From: Limnobaculum eriocheiris
GTDB lineage: Bacteria; Pseudomonadota; Gammaproteobacteria; Enterobacterales; Enterobacteriaceae
Assembly: GCF_021010575.1 (NCBI RefSeq)
Contig: NZ_JAJNAG010000003.1
Span: 62,001 to 126,000, forward strand
Direction: 5' to 3'
DNA length: 64,000 nucleotides
Part shown: one piece after another, positions 8,828-17,000 of the stretch
How positions within the stretch are numbered: position 1 is the stretch's first letter
Layout: each line of letters starts with the position of its first letter
The notes under the pieces: generated by a model
The model's database searches: none
What the model was told of the DNA's origin: nothing
Seen by the model: only the letters and a program-made list of their open reading frames with translations
Made by a program: the position numbers and the translations under genes

Positions 8828-10306
8828 TCAGTTTCTGTTTTGGGCTTCCTGACTAAATATATCCTTAGTAATACCCAACTTTTTCATTTTGCTATACAAC
8901 GTATTACTGTTGATTTTAAGTATTTCTGCTGCACCACCTTCACCGGATATTTTCCCGTTGGTTTGTTTCAGCGTTTCAATAATATGCCTTTTGACGATTT
9001 CGTTAAGAGGGAGAATTGGCTGTCTGATATCCGGATAATTTCTGTCATATTCTCCGGGTTTAATATCCAGAATATGGGTGCCGGAAGAGATGATGGCTTT
9101 TTCCAGACGGGAAATTAATTCAGAAATATTTCCCGGCCAGTCATAATTTAATAATGATTGTTGAAAGCGGGTGGAGAGTAGCGGTAACTTGTGTTGACGG
9201 TTTTTTCCCAGTTTTAATAAGTAGTGTGTCACTAATTCAGGAATATCCTCACGGCGTTGTCTTAAAGGAAGTAGCGTCACGCTAAGGCAGAATAAATTAT
9301 AATAGCGAATACAGCTTAATAAATTGCCGGGATCGGTATGTACCGGTTTAAGCTGGGTTTGAGTAATCAAAATTCGGATGTTATTACCTTTCTCTTTATA
9401 AATTTGAATGTTTTTAATTAGCTGGCAGCATGTTGCCTCAGGCAGACATTCAATATTTTCTATCAGTAACGTTCCGCCATCAGCATATTTAAACAGGGTG
9501 TTGTCTGTCAGCGTGGTTTCGGTTAGTGTTATCACTCTGGTACTTTGGTCTGGTGCGGTAATAAACAACGTCAGGGTTTCTGCATACAGTGCCGCCAACT
9601 GAGCATGCGGGTTTGCTGACTGTTGATGCAGATGGTGCGCCAGCATCGATTTACCGCTGCCTTTCTCCCCACAAATCATAATGGCCTGTTGGCTCCTGGC
9701 GATCAAAGGAAGCTGACTAAACAGGGCTGCCATAGGACTGCTTTGCGCGGAGATAAACCCTTCCGGCAGTTTTCCCCGGCTGCCCGATGAGGGCAAATGA
9801 GAATACTGGGTGTAAGGCTTTTGCTCGTTAATCAGCTTAAGCTGCGATAAAGCTCGCGACGCTAACAGAGAAAAAGATCCCCGTAATGATTCCACCAGTT
9901 CAGCATGTTCAGCTTGGAACGCATTGCTTTTGTAGCTAAAAAACACCACTGCGCCCAGGCGAATATCGTCCACTTTCAGGCGCATCACAATGGCGGATTT
10001 TACTTTACGAAAGTGATGCTTAATCACGTAATCAGTCAGCGGATCGTCAGCCAGCCGGTTAAGAATGGTGGTGGTGAAGTTATCGCTAACAATAAATCGT
10101 GACAGGACATGAATCGGGATAGATAACACATTCAGCTTTACCCGACTACGGTTACGTGTAGCGAGGGCTAGAAATTGAATGCTTTGGATATCATCACGGT
10201 AGTAGTTAAGAAATATGCCATCAATAGGAAACGTCTCTGGTGCTGCCTGAATACAGGCAGAGATCGCTTTTTCCAGTTGTAGAGTACTGCACAGGGCTTC
10301 ATGCAT
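8828..10306 (-). CDS. Divergent sigma-54-activator-like regulator lacking GAFTGA
   Basis: I start this 492-residue protein at the second ATG, which has AAGG nine bases upstream; an ATG three codons earlier (10315) lies directly against that AAGG. An N-terminal GAF-like sensor (about 1-160) is followed by an AAA+ domain with Walker A GEKGSGKS, a Walker B-like GTLLIENIECLP, and LLPLRQRREDI. A Fis-type helix-turn-helix (GGAAEILKINSNTLY) ends it. The GAFTGA loop that touches sigma-54 is missing and the Walker B DE is altered, so ordinary sigma-54 activation is unlikely. It lies downstream of the reductase operon on the same strand, past a terminator, and may control that operon (inference). Confidence 0.8.
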   Translation of the reverse strand: MHEALCSTLQLEKAISACIQAAPETFPIDGIFLNYYRDDIQSIQFLALATRNRSRVKLNVLSIPIHVLSRFIVSDNFTTTILNRLADDPLTDYVIKHHFRKVKSAIVMRLKVDDIRLGAVVFFSYKSNAFQAEHAELVESLRGSFSLLASRALSQLKLINEQKPYTQYSHLPSSGSRGKLPEGFISAQSSPMAALFSQLPLIARSQQAIMICGEKGSGKSMLAHHLHQQSANPHAQLAALYAETLTLFITAPDQSTRVITLTETTLTDNTLFKYADGGTLLIENIECLPEATCCQLIKNIQIYKEKGNNIRILITQTQLKPVHTDPGNLLSCIRYYNLFCLSVTLLPLRQRREDIPELVTHYLLKLGKNRQHKLPLLSTRFQQSLLNYDWPGNISELISRLEKAIISSGTHILDIKPGEYDRNYPDIRQPILPLNEIVKRHIIETLKQTNGKISGEGGAAEILKINSNTLYSKMKKLGITKDIFSQEAQNRN

Positions 10307-10457
10307 GGTGGCCATCCTTATTAAGCTATCGCGATAATTTCGGCTGAAATTTAGTCGCCAACTGATAATGTAGGCCCATATAACCCATGCTTCTCTGATT
10401 TAACTCAAAGAGAAGAAGAAATGTTTCCAGATGTTTCAATTGAATGTAAATGGCAGG

Positions 10458-10481
10458 TAACTCAATTATTACAATGAGTTA
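10458..10481. promoter_or_regulatory. Possible operator, inverted TAACTCA repeat
   Basis: TAACTCA (10458-10464) and TGAGTTA (10475-10481) form a dyad upstream of the regulator gene. A further TAACTCA copy lies at 10401-10407. This spacing suits a dimeric regulator, possibly autoregulation. It is a pattern only, and no protein is known to bind it. Confidence 0.3.
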
Positions 10482-10525
10482 AATAGGGTTGGTTTTGGGG
10501 TATATTACGGATAAGTCAAATTAGA

Positions 10526-10561
10526 AATCAGTTCCCCCGGTATTAATCGGGGGAACTGATT
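10526..10561 (-). terminator. Terminator of the cytochrome/flavoprotein operon
   Basis: A perfect 14-bp inverted repeat (AATCAGTTCCCCCG, 10526-10539, with its complement at 10548-10561) has an 8-base loop. On the minus strand it is followed by TTTCTAATTT. It lies 9 bases past the stop of the seven-haem cytochrome gene and separates that operon from the regulator. Confidence 0.85.
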
Positions 10562-10570
10562 CCTCTACTT

Positions 10571-12202
10571 TCACTGTGATTTACCGTTATTACTCTTATG
10601 GCGGTGATAACCGTCTATCATTCCTTTCAGTAGTGCTGCCAGACTATCACCAGTCGTACACAGATAAAGGTGAACCAGCAGGAACAGTAATGACACCGCG
10701 GCCAGCAGATAGTGGGTATAGGCCACCAACTGTTTGCCCGGCAGGCCAAATACCCTGTCCGGAGTGTTTTCCGGATACAGCATCAGCAGACCTGTGATGA
10801 TAAGTAATGGCACCAGAAGGTACATCACGCCGATATAGCCTAATTGTTGCAGAGGATTAAATTTACTCTGCGCTGAAGGATGTTCCGGATGCGCCTCTCT
10901 ACGGAAGATACCAAACAGGTAATAGCGAGTCTGGCGCAGCAGGCGACCCGGCAGGCCGTTGAGTTTCACCACATAGTGATGACCATTACCCAACAGGTTT
11001 ACCACAATAAACAGCAACCAGACGGCACACAGCGTAAGGCCAGTGATATTGTGCAGGTCAGCCCAGGTCGCCAGTTCACCTTGAGTAAAGTGCATAGCGA
11101 TGCCTGAAACCAATAGCAGAATAAAACAGAGTGCGTTTAGCCAGTGCCATACCCTGACCGGTAAGGTATACAGATAGGTTTTATGCCATTCACCAGAGGA
11201 TGTTTTGCTGATGATCAGGCGTAATACACCATGTAATGCGAGAATAAGCAGCAGGGCTGCTGCCAGCCACATAATAGCGCGATCCAGTCGAACATCACCG
11301 TTGGCACCGATCAGATAGCTGTTTTTAAACAATGAACCGTTAATCCATTGGACTTCCTGCTGTGCCGGAATGCCACCCAGCGAATTTAGCTTGTCCTGTA
11401 GCGATTTATCATCAAATAGCCCCTGATTCAGCAGGCTACCGGCGATAGTTTGCTCCGTCGGTGCAAAATGACGGCGTTGAACCAGAATAGATTTGTCACT
11501 GTGGCACTGATTACAACTGACGCTCTCTTTGGCCGGTACGATGTTGTGTAATGTCAGATCGTTGCTGTCCGCATGACAATCAATACAGCGCAATGAATCC
11601 AGGTGTAAAGCGGCATTAGGGATAGAGGCATGGGTCAAATCCTGCTCTGTGACCTTTTTGCCGCCAGAAAGCGCCTGATATTCCACGGCCCGGGTGTGGC
11701 AGTCAGTACAGAGAGCATTGGAGGAAGTAATTTGCTGCACGGTGGGTTTAGTTATCACACTGCTTTGCATGGTATGAGCATCATGACAGGACTCACAGGT
11801 GAACTTACCCTGCGTAGTTTTGCTGGCGTGAACGCTGTTTTTCCATGCATCGGTGATGTTGTGCTGCACCAGCCCGTGGCAACTCTCACAGCTATTGGCT
11901 GCAACGGTGGTTTGCGTATGGGGCAGAGCCTCAAATCCGGCATTACCTTGTTCACTCTGGTGGCAGGCAACGCAGGGAACCGTTGCGTGAACGCTTTCCT
12001 GATAGGCTTCTTCAGCAATGAAGAGTTTTGCCCCTGCATTATCAGAGGTTACCGCGTGGATATCACTATCGCTATGGCAACGCAGACACTGATTATTGTT
12101 AACTTCAGCCGCCTGAGCACTATAACTAAGGGCAAGTACCCCCAGCAGACTCAGTGAACGGAGCAAATACCCCAGCCATTTCCCCATTGATATTGTTTTC
12201 AT
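10571..12202 (-). CDS. Seven-haem cytochrome c fused to membrane cytochrome b domain
   Basis: The 543-residue product starts with a Sec signal ending near AQAAE. A periplasmic part follows with seven CxxCH haem sites (CLRCH, CVACH, CESCH, CESCH, CTDCH, CIDCH, CNQCH) between about residues 35 and 235. From about 305 on there are five hydrophobic helices with histidines (VWHWLNAL, LVAYTHYLL, LFLLVHLYL) of the cytochrome b561/formate dehydrogenase gamma type. It should oxidise membrane quinol and pass electrons to periplasmic cytochrome. It is the last gene of the operon, 10 bases after the tetrahaem gene, with GAGGATGTT before the ATG. The electron route is inferred from architecture. Confidence 0.88.
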   Translation of the reverse strand: MKTISMGKWLGYLLRSLSLLGVLALSYSAQAAEVNNNQCLRCHSDSDIHAVTSDNAGAKLFIAEEAYQESVHATVPCVACHQSEQGNAGFEALPHTQTTVAANSCESCHGLVQHNITDAWKNSVHASKTTQGKFTCESCHDAHTMQSSVITKPTVQQITSSNALCTDCHTRAVEYQALSGGKKVTEQDLTHASIPNAALHLDSLRCIDCHADSNDLTLHNIVPAKESVSCNQCHSDKSILVQRRHFAPTEQTIAGSLLNQGLFDDKSLQDKLNSLGGIPAQQEVQWINGSLFKNSYLIGANGDVRLDRAIMWLAAALLLILALHGVLRLIISKTSSGEWHKTYLYTLPVRVWHWLNALCFILLLVSGIAMHFTQGELATWADLHNITGLTLCAVWLLFIVVNLLGNGHHYVVKLNGLPGRLLRQTRYYLFGIFRREAHPEHPSAQSKFNPLQQLGYIGVMYLLVPLLIITGLLMLYPENTPDRVFGLPGKQLVAYTHYLLAAVSLLFLLVHLYLCTTGDSLAALLKGMIDGYHRHKSNNGKSQ

Positions 12203-12212
12203 AACATCCTCA

Positions 12213-12644
12213 TCAGGGTTTCATATTCGGGTATTTGAATAAATGGCAGTTGTTACAATAGACCTGTGATGGTTTGTGCTCGCTGTGGCAGGTGCTACAG
12301 GGAACATCTTTACCGTAGTGAATCGAGTTATGCGGATTAGGTTCCGGATGACCCTCTTTTGACTTCGGTTCCGTCATGGCGGCAATTTGATCGAGGCTGC
12401 CGTGGCAAGTCAGACAATTACTGTCATTAGCTGGTGTGGTTGGCGTTTTGGCTCCGTGACAAAGCTGGCAACTGGCATCACGTCCGGTTGCCGCCAGCGG
12501 CTGATGGTAGGGTTTAATGGTGATATCGCTTAACTTTTGTTGAAAGGCTTTAGCGTCGTCAGCCGCGGGCTTCTCATTTTGAGCCCAGACTGAAAGGCTA
12601 AACAGCGCAACTAAGATGACGGCGATACGTTGATAGATAGACAT
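12213..12644 (-). CDS. Periplasmic tetrahaem cytochrome c
   Basis: Started at the ATG at 12644, with GGGAGAAACTT upstream, the protein has 143 residues. A longer frame would overlap the flavoprotein gene and would hide the signal peptide. MSIYQRIAVILVALFSLSVW is the Sec signal. Four CxxCH sites follow (CQLCH, CLTCH, CSTCH, CNNCH), as in the haem domain of Shewanella fumarate reductase FccA. Here that domain is a separate protein. It probably carries electrons from the membrane cytochrome to the flavoprotein encoded 16 bases upstream. Confidence 0.9.
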   Translation of the reverse strand: MSIYQRIAVILVALFSLSVWAQNEKPAADDAKAFQQKLSDITIKPYHQPLAATGRDASCQLCHGAKTPTTPANDSNCLTCHGSLDQIAAMTEPKSKEGHPEPNPHNSIHYGKDVPCSTCHSEHKPSQVYCNNCHLFKYPNMKP

Positions 12645-12660
12645 AAGTTTCTCCCGTCCC

Positions 12661-14283
12661 TCAGGCGTTATCTGAATCTGAAGTGCTAAACAATGGATTG
12701 GCGGTCTGAGTGGCAACATGAGCACCAGCAATGCGGCCCAGTACTAATCCATCAGCCACGGCGCAACTGCCTAATCGGCTGGCCCCGTGTGGACCACCTG
12801 TGACTTCCCCCGCGGCATAGAGCCCCTGTATAGGATGGCCAGTGAGTGAATTGAGCACCTGAGCATTTGGGTTAATTTGTACGCCACCCATGGTGTAGTG
12901 CACTTTAGGCCAGACGCGAACGGCGAAGTAAGGGCCTTCAGCCAGCGAAATTGCCCGGCTAACGTCTTTCCCTAAGCGATCGCCACTACCGTTGGCAACG
13001 GCGGTGTTGTACTCATCCACCTCTTTTTGCAGATTTTCATAAGGGAGAGCAAAGTGGTCCGCCAGCTGTTTCAGGGTGTCAAACTGCCAGGCAACCTGAT
13101 ATTTCAGTGCTGCAGGCAAGCTTTGGGCATTTTTTGCCCCTTCCTTATTGGTGAAACAGATAGGGTAGACTGGCTTTCCCTGTTCATCGCGTTGAGCAAG
13201 GATGGCATCTTCACGGGCTTTACGGTCAGCCAGCTCGTTGGTAAAACGTTTACCGGTGCGCGCATCCACCATAATTCCCATAGGGTAGCCAGCAATGGTA
13301 TTGAACTGAGAGACGTTACCAAAACCTTTCTCATCCGGGGATGACCAGGGGCCTAACTGAATCAGGTCCAGCTGTACCGGCGTTGCGCCAATTTTTAGCA
13401 TGGCCAGAATACCTTCTGCGGTAGCGCCCTGATGGTTGGTGGTGTCCAGATCGCTAACCAGTTGAGGATCCTGAATCATACGAAAACGCAAATCGTTACT
13501 AAAGCCGCCGCTGCACATGACTACCCCATAGCGAGCGCCATAATTTTTCAGTAATCCGGAGTTCTCATCGGGAAAGTAGTAGTTCTCTTTTACTTCAATG
13601 CCAACCACGGTTTGCTGATTATCCTGAATAAAGGACTCAAACTTGCAGCGTGACTTAAAGATAACCCCCAGCTTTTGTGCCGACTGGCGCAGAGGCATAA
13701 TAATTCCGGCACCGGAGCTTTCAACGGTTTGCAGGGTACGGGGAACCGAATGTCCGCCGAAGTGTTGCACGAAAGGTTTGTAACGCACGCCATGCTTGAG
13801 GGTGAACTCGTAGGCTTCCTGGGTGCCGTTAACCAGTACGTGCAGAATATCCCGATGATTTAACCCACGACCCGCTTTTAGCATGTCCTGATACATCAGT
13901 TCCGGCGAGTCCTGAATACCCGCTTCTTTTTGCTGTGGGGAACCGGCAACGGCGAAGGCGCCGCCGTTAATGGTTGAGTTTCCACCAAACACTGCCATTT
14001 TATCTATAACCAGAACGCTCAACCCGTGGCTTTTTGCCTCCAGCGCGGCGGCAAGACCGGCAAAACCGCTGCCGACCACAATCACATCATAAATTTGATG
14101 AAAACGGGTTCTGCCGCCGGTGACCGTCTCTGGCACATTGATGGTTACCGGAACTGCCTGAGCAGGTGCCATAACCAGAGACATAACGCCTCCCGTTGCC
14201 AGCAGTGCACCTTTAGTCAGAAAGCTACGCCGGGTCGGGTTGTTAATGCTGTCTGGCGGTAACGTTTTTTTGTTGTTGCTCAT
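12661..14283 (-). CDS. Tat-exported FAD reductase, FccA/UrdA-like flavoprotein
   Basis: The 540-residue protein has a Tat signal (TRRSFL at 17-22, hydrophobic stretch, APAQA) and an FAD site DVIVVGSGFAGLAAA at about 65-80. It belongs to the fumarate/urocanate-type flavoprotein reductases. By eye, the FccA substrate residues R402, H504 and R544 are kept as ADRKARED, VHYTMGG and GASRLGS. The FccA H365 position (QIHP) reads QLGP here, and a few extra residues follow (WSSPDEKGFG). The substrate is therefore probably not simple fumarate, but another 2-enoate. No haem site is in this chain; a separate tetrahaem protein is encoded next to it. The gene starts 19 bases after the HAL-like gene, with AAGGGAATAATT before ATG. 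Confidence 0.88.
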   Translation of the reverse strand: MSNNKKTLPPDSINNPTRRSFLTKGALLATGGVMSLVMAPAQAVPVTINVPETVTGGRTRFHQIYDVIVVGSGFAGLAAALEAKSHGLSVLVIDKMAVFGGNSTINGGAFAVAGSPQQKEAGIQDSPELMYQDMLKAGRGLNHRDILHVLVNGTQEAYEFTLKHGVRYKPFVQHFGGHSVPRTLQTVESSGAGIIMPLRQSAQKLGVIFKSRCKFESFIQDNQQTVVGIEVKENYYFPDENSGLLKNYGARYGVVMCSGGFSNDLRFRMIQDPQLVSDLDTTNHQGATAEGILAMLKIGATPVQLDLIQLGPWSSPDEKGFGNVSQFNTIAGYPMGIMVDARTGKRFTNELADRKAREDAILAQRDEQGKPVYPICFTNKEGAKNAQSLPAALKYQVAWQFDTLKQLADHFALPYENLQKEVDEYNTAVANGSGDRLGKDVSRAISLAEGPYFAVRVWPKVHYTMGGVQINPNAQVLNSLTGHPIQGLYAAGEVTGGPHGASRLGSCAVADGLVLGRIAGAHVATQTANPLFSTSDSDNA

Positions 14284-14302
14284 AATTATTCCCTTTTAAC
14301 GC

Positions 14303-15979
14303 CTATTTCTGGTTGTGATAACCGGCAACAATATCGGCACTGTTTTTAATGTCATCGCTGTAAATACGGTCCTGATCGACAAAAGGAACGACTTTGCGGT
14401 AAGCCTGATACAGCGCCTCAGTTTGATTACCCATGGTCATCTTCGGCATGATCGCTTTACGTAAATCGATAGCCTGGGTGGAATGCAGCAGTTCCAGGCC
14501 ATAAATCACATTCATGTTGTCGACAATGCGCTGTAAACGCTGGGAAGCGTACAGATTATTGGTGAAGGTGTCCTCAATGGTGCCTGCCATCACTTGACCA
14601 TCGAGAGAAACCGGATTGACTAAGTCGACAATTTGAGAGTGCAGCGCAACCTGAGGTTTCTGGATAGCGCCAAATGCATGGCCAGGATTATCTTTTGCCG
14701 TCAGGAAACGGCTTAAACCGGTGAAATGGTCATCGGACAGGTGCAGCGTGCGCTGTACGCTGTTATGGGAAAGATGGCCCAGTGACAACGAAAGTTTCTG
14801 CACTGCTAAAGCCAGAGGCAGTGGTTCAAAGTTGGCGCTGGGGTAGATGGCACCTTTAACATCTTTGCCCTGTACGTAGTACTGTTTAACCTGACTATTG
14901 TCGGCGTACTCCTGTGTGGCATCCAGAATGACAGCAGGGTTATCGTCAGAGCTGTTCATTTGAACCGACAGCATCTGCCGGGCATTAACCAAATCGCGTT
15001 TTGCTTCGTTTAAGGCAAACACCGTGGTACGGAAAGAAAGTGGATCTTGCAGAGGGCGAGCATCATTCTTTTCCCATAAATAGGAGCCGGTCAAAACATC
15101 GCAGATTGATTTGGCGCTGTCATCTAATCCTGAGAATGGGCGAACTTTAATATTCTGTGGCAATACCGGTGAGATATTACCGTTTAGCCCTTCCAGACTC
15201 AGGCCAAATACTACCGGTGTAATATCAACAATCTGCTGTGCATCCATAATTGCTTTAGCGGAATAAGCGGTAGAGATAGCGTTGGTAGACAGAATCGAAA
15301 GGGCGTCTTTACCAATAGGGTCCAGCGGGGTGATACCGGCACTTTTCAGCGCCTCTCCGGCAGGAATAACCTTGTTGTTTACGCTAACCCGCCACTCACC
15401 CATCATGGCATCACCGATATGGGAAGCCAGAGTAATGTCCGCTTCGCCGACTGAACCCTGAGAAGGAACTACCGGCGTAATTCCCTGATTGAGGAATTTC
15501 TCATACAGTTCCGCCACGTAAGGCTGTGCTCCGGTGGCACCGGTTAGCATGGTGTTTAAACGGATCACCATGGCCAGACGTACCATATCCACCGGCATAT
15601 CCGGGCCAACCCCGGCTCCGTGGGCGCGTAGCGCATTACGGTTAAAGGCTTTAGAGGCTTCTACCACCTCAGGGCTTAAACGACCGTGGGCATCAAACAG
15701 CGATTTATCTTTATTCAGACCTACGCCCACGGTTAAGCCATAAACCGGAACGCCCTGTTCTGCCGCCAGCATTAGCAGCTGGTTAGATTTTTTTACCCGC
15801 TCCATCGCCGCGGGATCGATTTTTACACTCTTACCCTGCGCTGCTACGCTCCAGGCATCGGCTAATGTCAGATTATGCCCGTTGAGTACCAGAGATTCCT
15901 GCGCCATTAAGCTTCCACTAAATAAACCACCAGCGACCAGAGCACCGGTAACGAGGGTAAACATTGCGTTATTTTTCAT
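14303..15979 (-). CDS. Secreted HAL/PAL-fold protein without the MIO tripeptide
   Basis: The start is set at the second ATG (558 residues), because GGGGA lies ten bases before it and nothing suitable precedes the ATG at 15994. A Sec signal ends near SLMAQ (about residue 26). The rest follows the aromatic amino acid lyase family: YGLTVGVG (Y80), RAHGAGVG, PSQGSVG (172-178), QDPLSFRT, NSSDDNPAV and a C-terminal helical bundle. After GSVG the family has Ala-Ser-Gly, which cyclises to the MIO cofactor. Here it reads Glu-Ala-Asp-Ile (179-182), one residue shorter by eye. Classical ammonia-lyase chemistry is thus doubtful. It is the first gene of the reductase operon, which suggests it makes, isomerises or binds the reductase substrate in the periplasm. 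Confidence 0.85.
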   Translation of the reverse strand: MKNNAMFTLVTGALVAGGLFSGSLMAQESLVLNGHNLTLADAWSVAAQGKSVKIDPAAMERVKKSNQLLMLAAEQGVPVYGLTVGVGLNKDKSLFDAHGRLSPEVVEASKAFNRNALRAHGAGVGPDMPVDMVRLAMVIRLNTMLTGATGAQPYVAELYEKFLNQGITPVVPSQGSVGEADITLASHIGDAMMGEWRVSVNNKVIPAGEALKSAGITPLDPIGKDALSILSTNAISTAYSAKAIMDAQQIVDITPVVFGLSLEGLNGNISPVLPQNIKVRPFSGLDDSAKSICDVLTGSYLWEKNDARPLQDPLSFRTTVFALNEAKRDLVNARQMLSVQMNSSDDNPAVILDATQEYADNSQVKQYYVQGKDVKGAIYPSANFEPLPLALAVQKLSLSLGHLSHNSVQRTLHLSDDHFTGLSRFLTAKDNPGHAFGAIQKPQVALHSQIVDLVNPVSLDGQVMAGTIEDTFTNNLYASQRLQRIVDNMNVIYGLELLHSTQAIDLRKAIMPKMTMGNQTEALYQAYRKVVPFVDQDRIYSDDIKNSADIVAGYHNQK

Positions 15980-16225
15980 TTTTTGATTCCCCATAATAAA
16001 GTTATGGGTATTCTAATTATTTATAGGTAGGTGGACTTAGAGGTTACGGGCACATCCAGAGTGGGGATTTTTGATATATCGTCACTGATGAGCGGAAAAA
16101 TAGCGTTACGAAAAGGGGCGGTAGTGAGTGGCTATTGGGGGATTTAAAATAGAGGCAAGCGTTGAAATATGAGGTTGTCAGCAATTCTGAACAACAGAAA
16201 AGCTGACAAATCAGATTGGAGATGA

Positions 16226-16783
16226 TTATTCCTGAGGGGCTTCAGCCAACTCTTTTAAATACTGGAATATCAAACGCGAACTTTTTGGTGGCTTATTTCC
16301 CGCACGCTCTTTTTGTGCGGCTCGTACCAGCGAACGTAACTGTTGGCGGTCGCCCTGAGGGTAAAGCGCTAACACTTCAGAGATAGCATCATCGCCGTGG
16401 TCTATCAGACGGTCGCGTAGGTTTTCCAGCTTATGGAACAGCGAGACCTGCTGGTTATGGCGATTTTTCAGCTTATCTAATGCGGTTTGAATGGGTTCCA
16501 CATCCCGTGAACGCAACATTTTACCAATCAGCTGGATTTGACGGCGATAGCCTTCTTTTTTGATCCGCTGTGCCAGATTAATGGCGGCACGCAAATCTTC
16601 ATCCAGTGGAATACGTTCCAGAGCGTTTTTACCCAGCTTAACTAACTCGGTACCGAGATCTTTGAGCGCTTCGGCATCCCGTTTAATTTCACTTTTACTG
16701 ACCCAAATGATCTCATCGTCTTCCTGCTCTTCGCCGGGAAGCTCGTCATCAAGCCATTCGTTGTCATTATCGAATTTATTCAT
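16226..16783 (-). CDS. darP: Ribosome-associated protein DarP (YjgA)
   Basis: The 185-residue, highly charged helical protein matches E. coli DarP/YjgA (183). Its N-terminus is acidic, and it contains [13 protein letters not shown] and [14 protein letters not shown]. DarP binds late 50S precursors and helps their maturation. It is divergent from pmbA across about 217 bases, the same pairing as in E. coli. Confidence 0.95.
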   Translation of the reverse strand: MNKFDNDNEWLDDELPGEEQEDDEIIWVSKSEIKRDAEALKDLGTELVKLGKNALERIPLDEDLRAAINLAQRIKKEGYRRQIQLIGKMLRSRDVEPIQTALDKLKNRHNQQVSLFHKLENLRDRLIDHGDDAISEVLALYPQGDRQQLRSLVRAAQKERAGNKPPKSSRLIFQYLKELAEAPQE

Positions 16784-17000
16784 ATTGTTACTTAACCTAA
16801 ATCAGGATGCTTAAAATGGGTAATCCATTAATCTCTTTCTGTTTTTCCATTATTATAGGATAAACAGCGTCCGAATAGGCTAGTGCCGGGGACGAAATCT
16901 GGAGATTAATCTTAACAGGTTGTTGGCGTTCTGCGAAATCGGACGCATATCCTGTTAAACTTCACTCAATTCTTTTCTGATGATGGTAGAGCCCTGAACA

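Noticed and set aside
12645-12731. Longer start for the tetrahaem cytochrome
   Set aside because: It would overlap the flavoprotein gene by 71 bases and bury the signal peptide; the ATG at 12644 has a strong ribosome site.
15980-15994. Five extra codons at the start of the HAL-like protein
   Set aside because: The upstream ATG lacks a ribosome site, while its own GGGGA serves the second ATG well.
15980-16225. Search for a -24/-12 sigma-54 promoter or FNR box before the HAL-like gene
   Set aside because: No convincing TGGCA-N7-TTGC or TTGAT-N4-ATCAA match was found, only weak partial matches.
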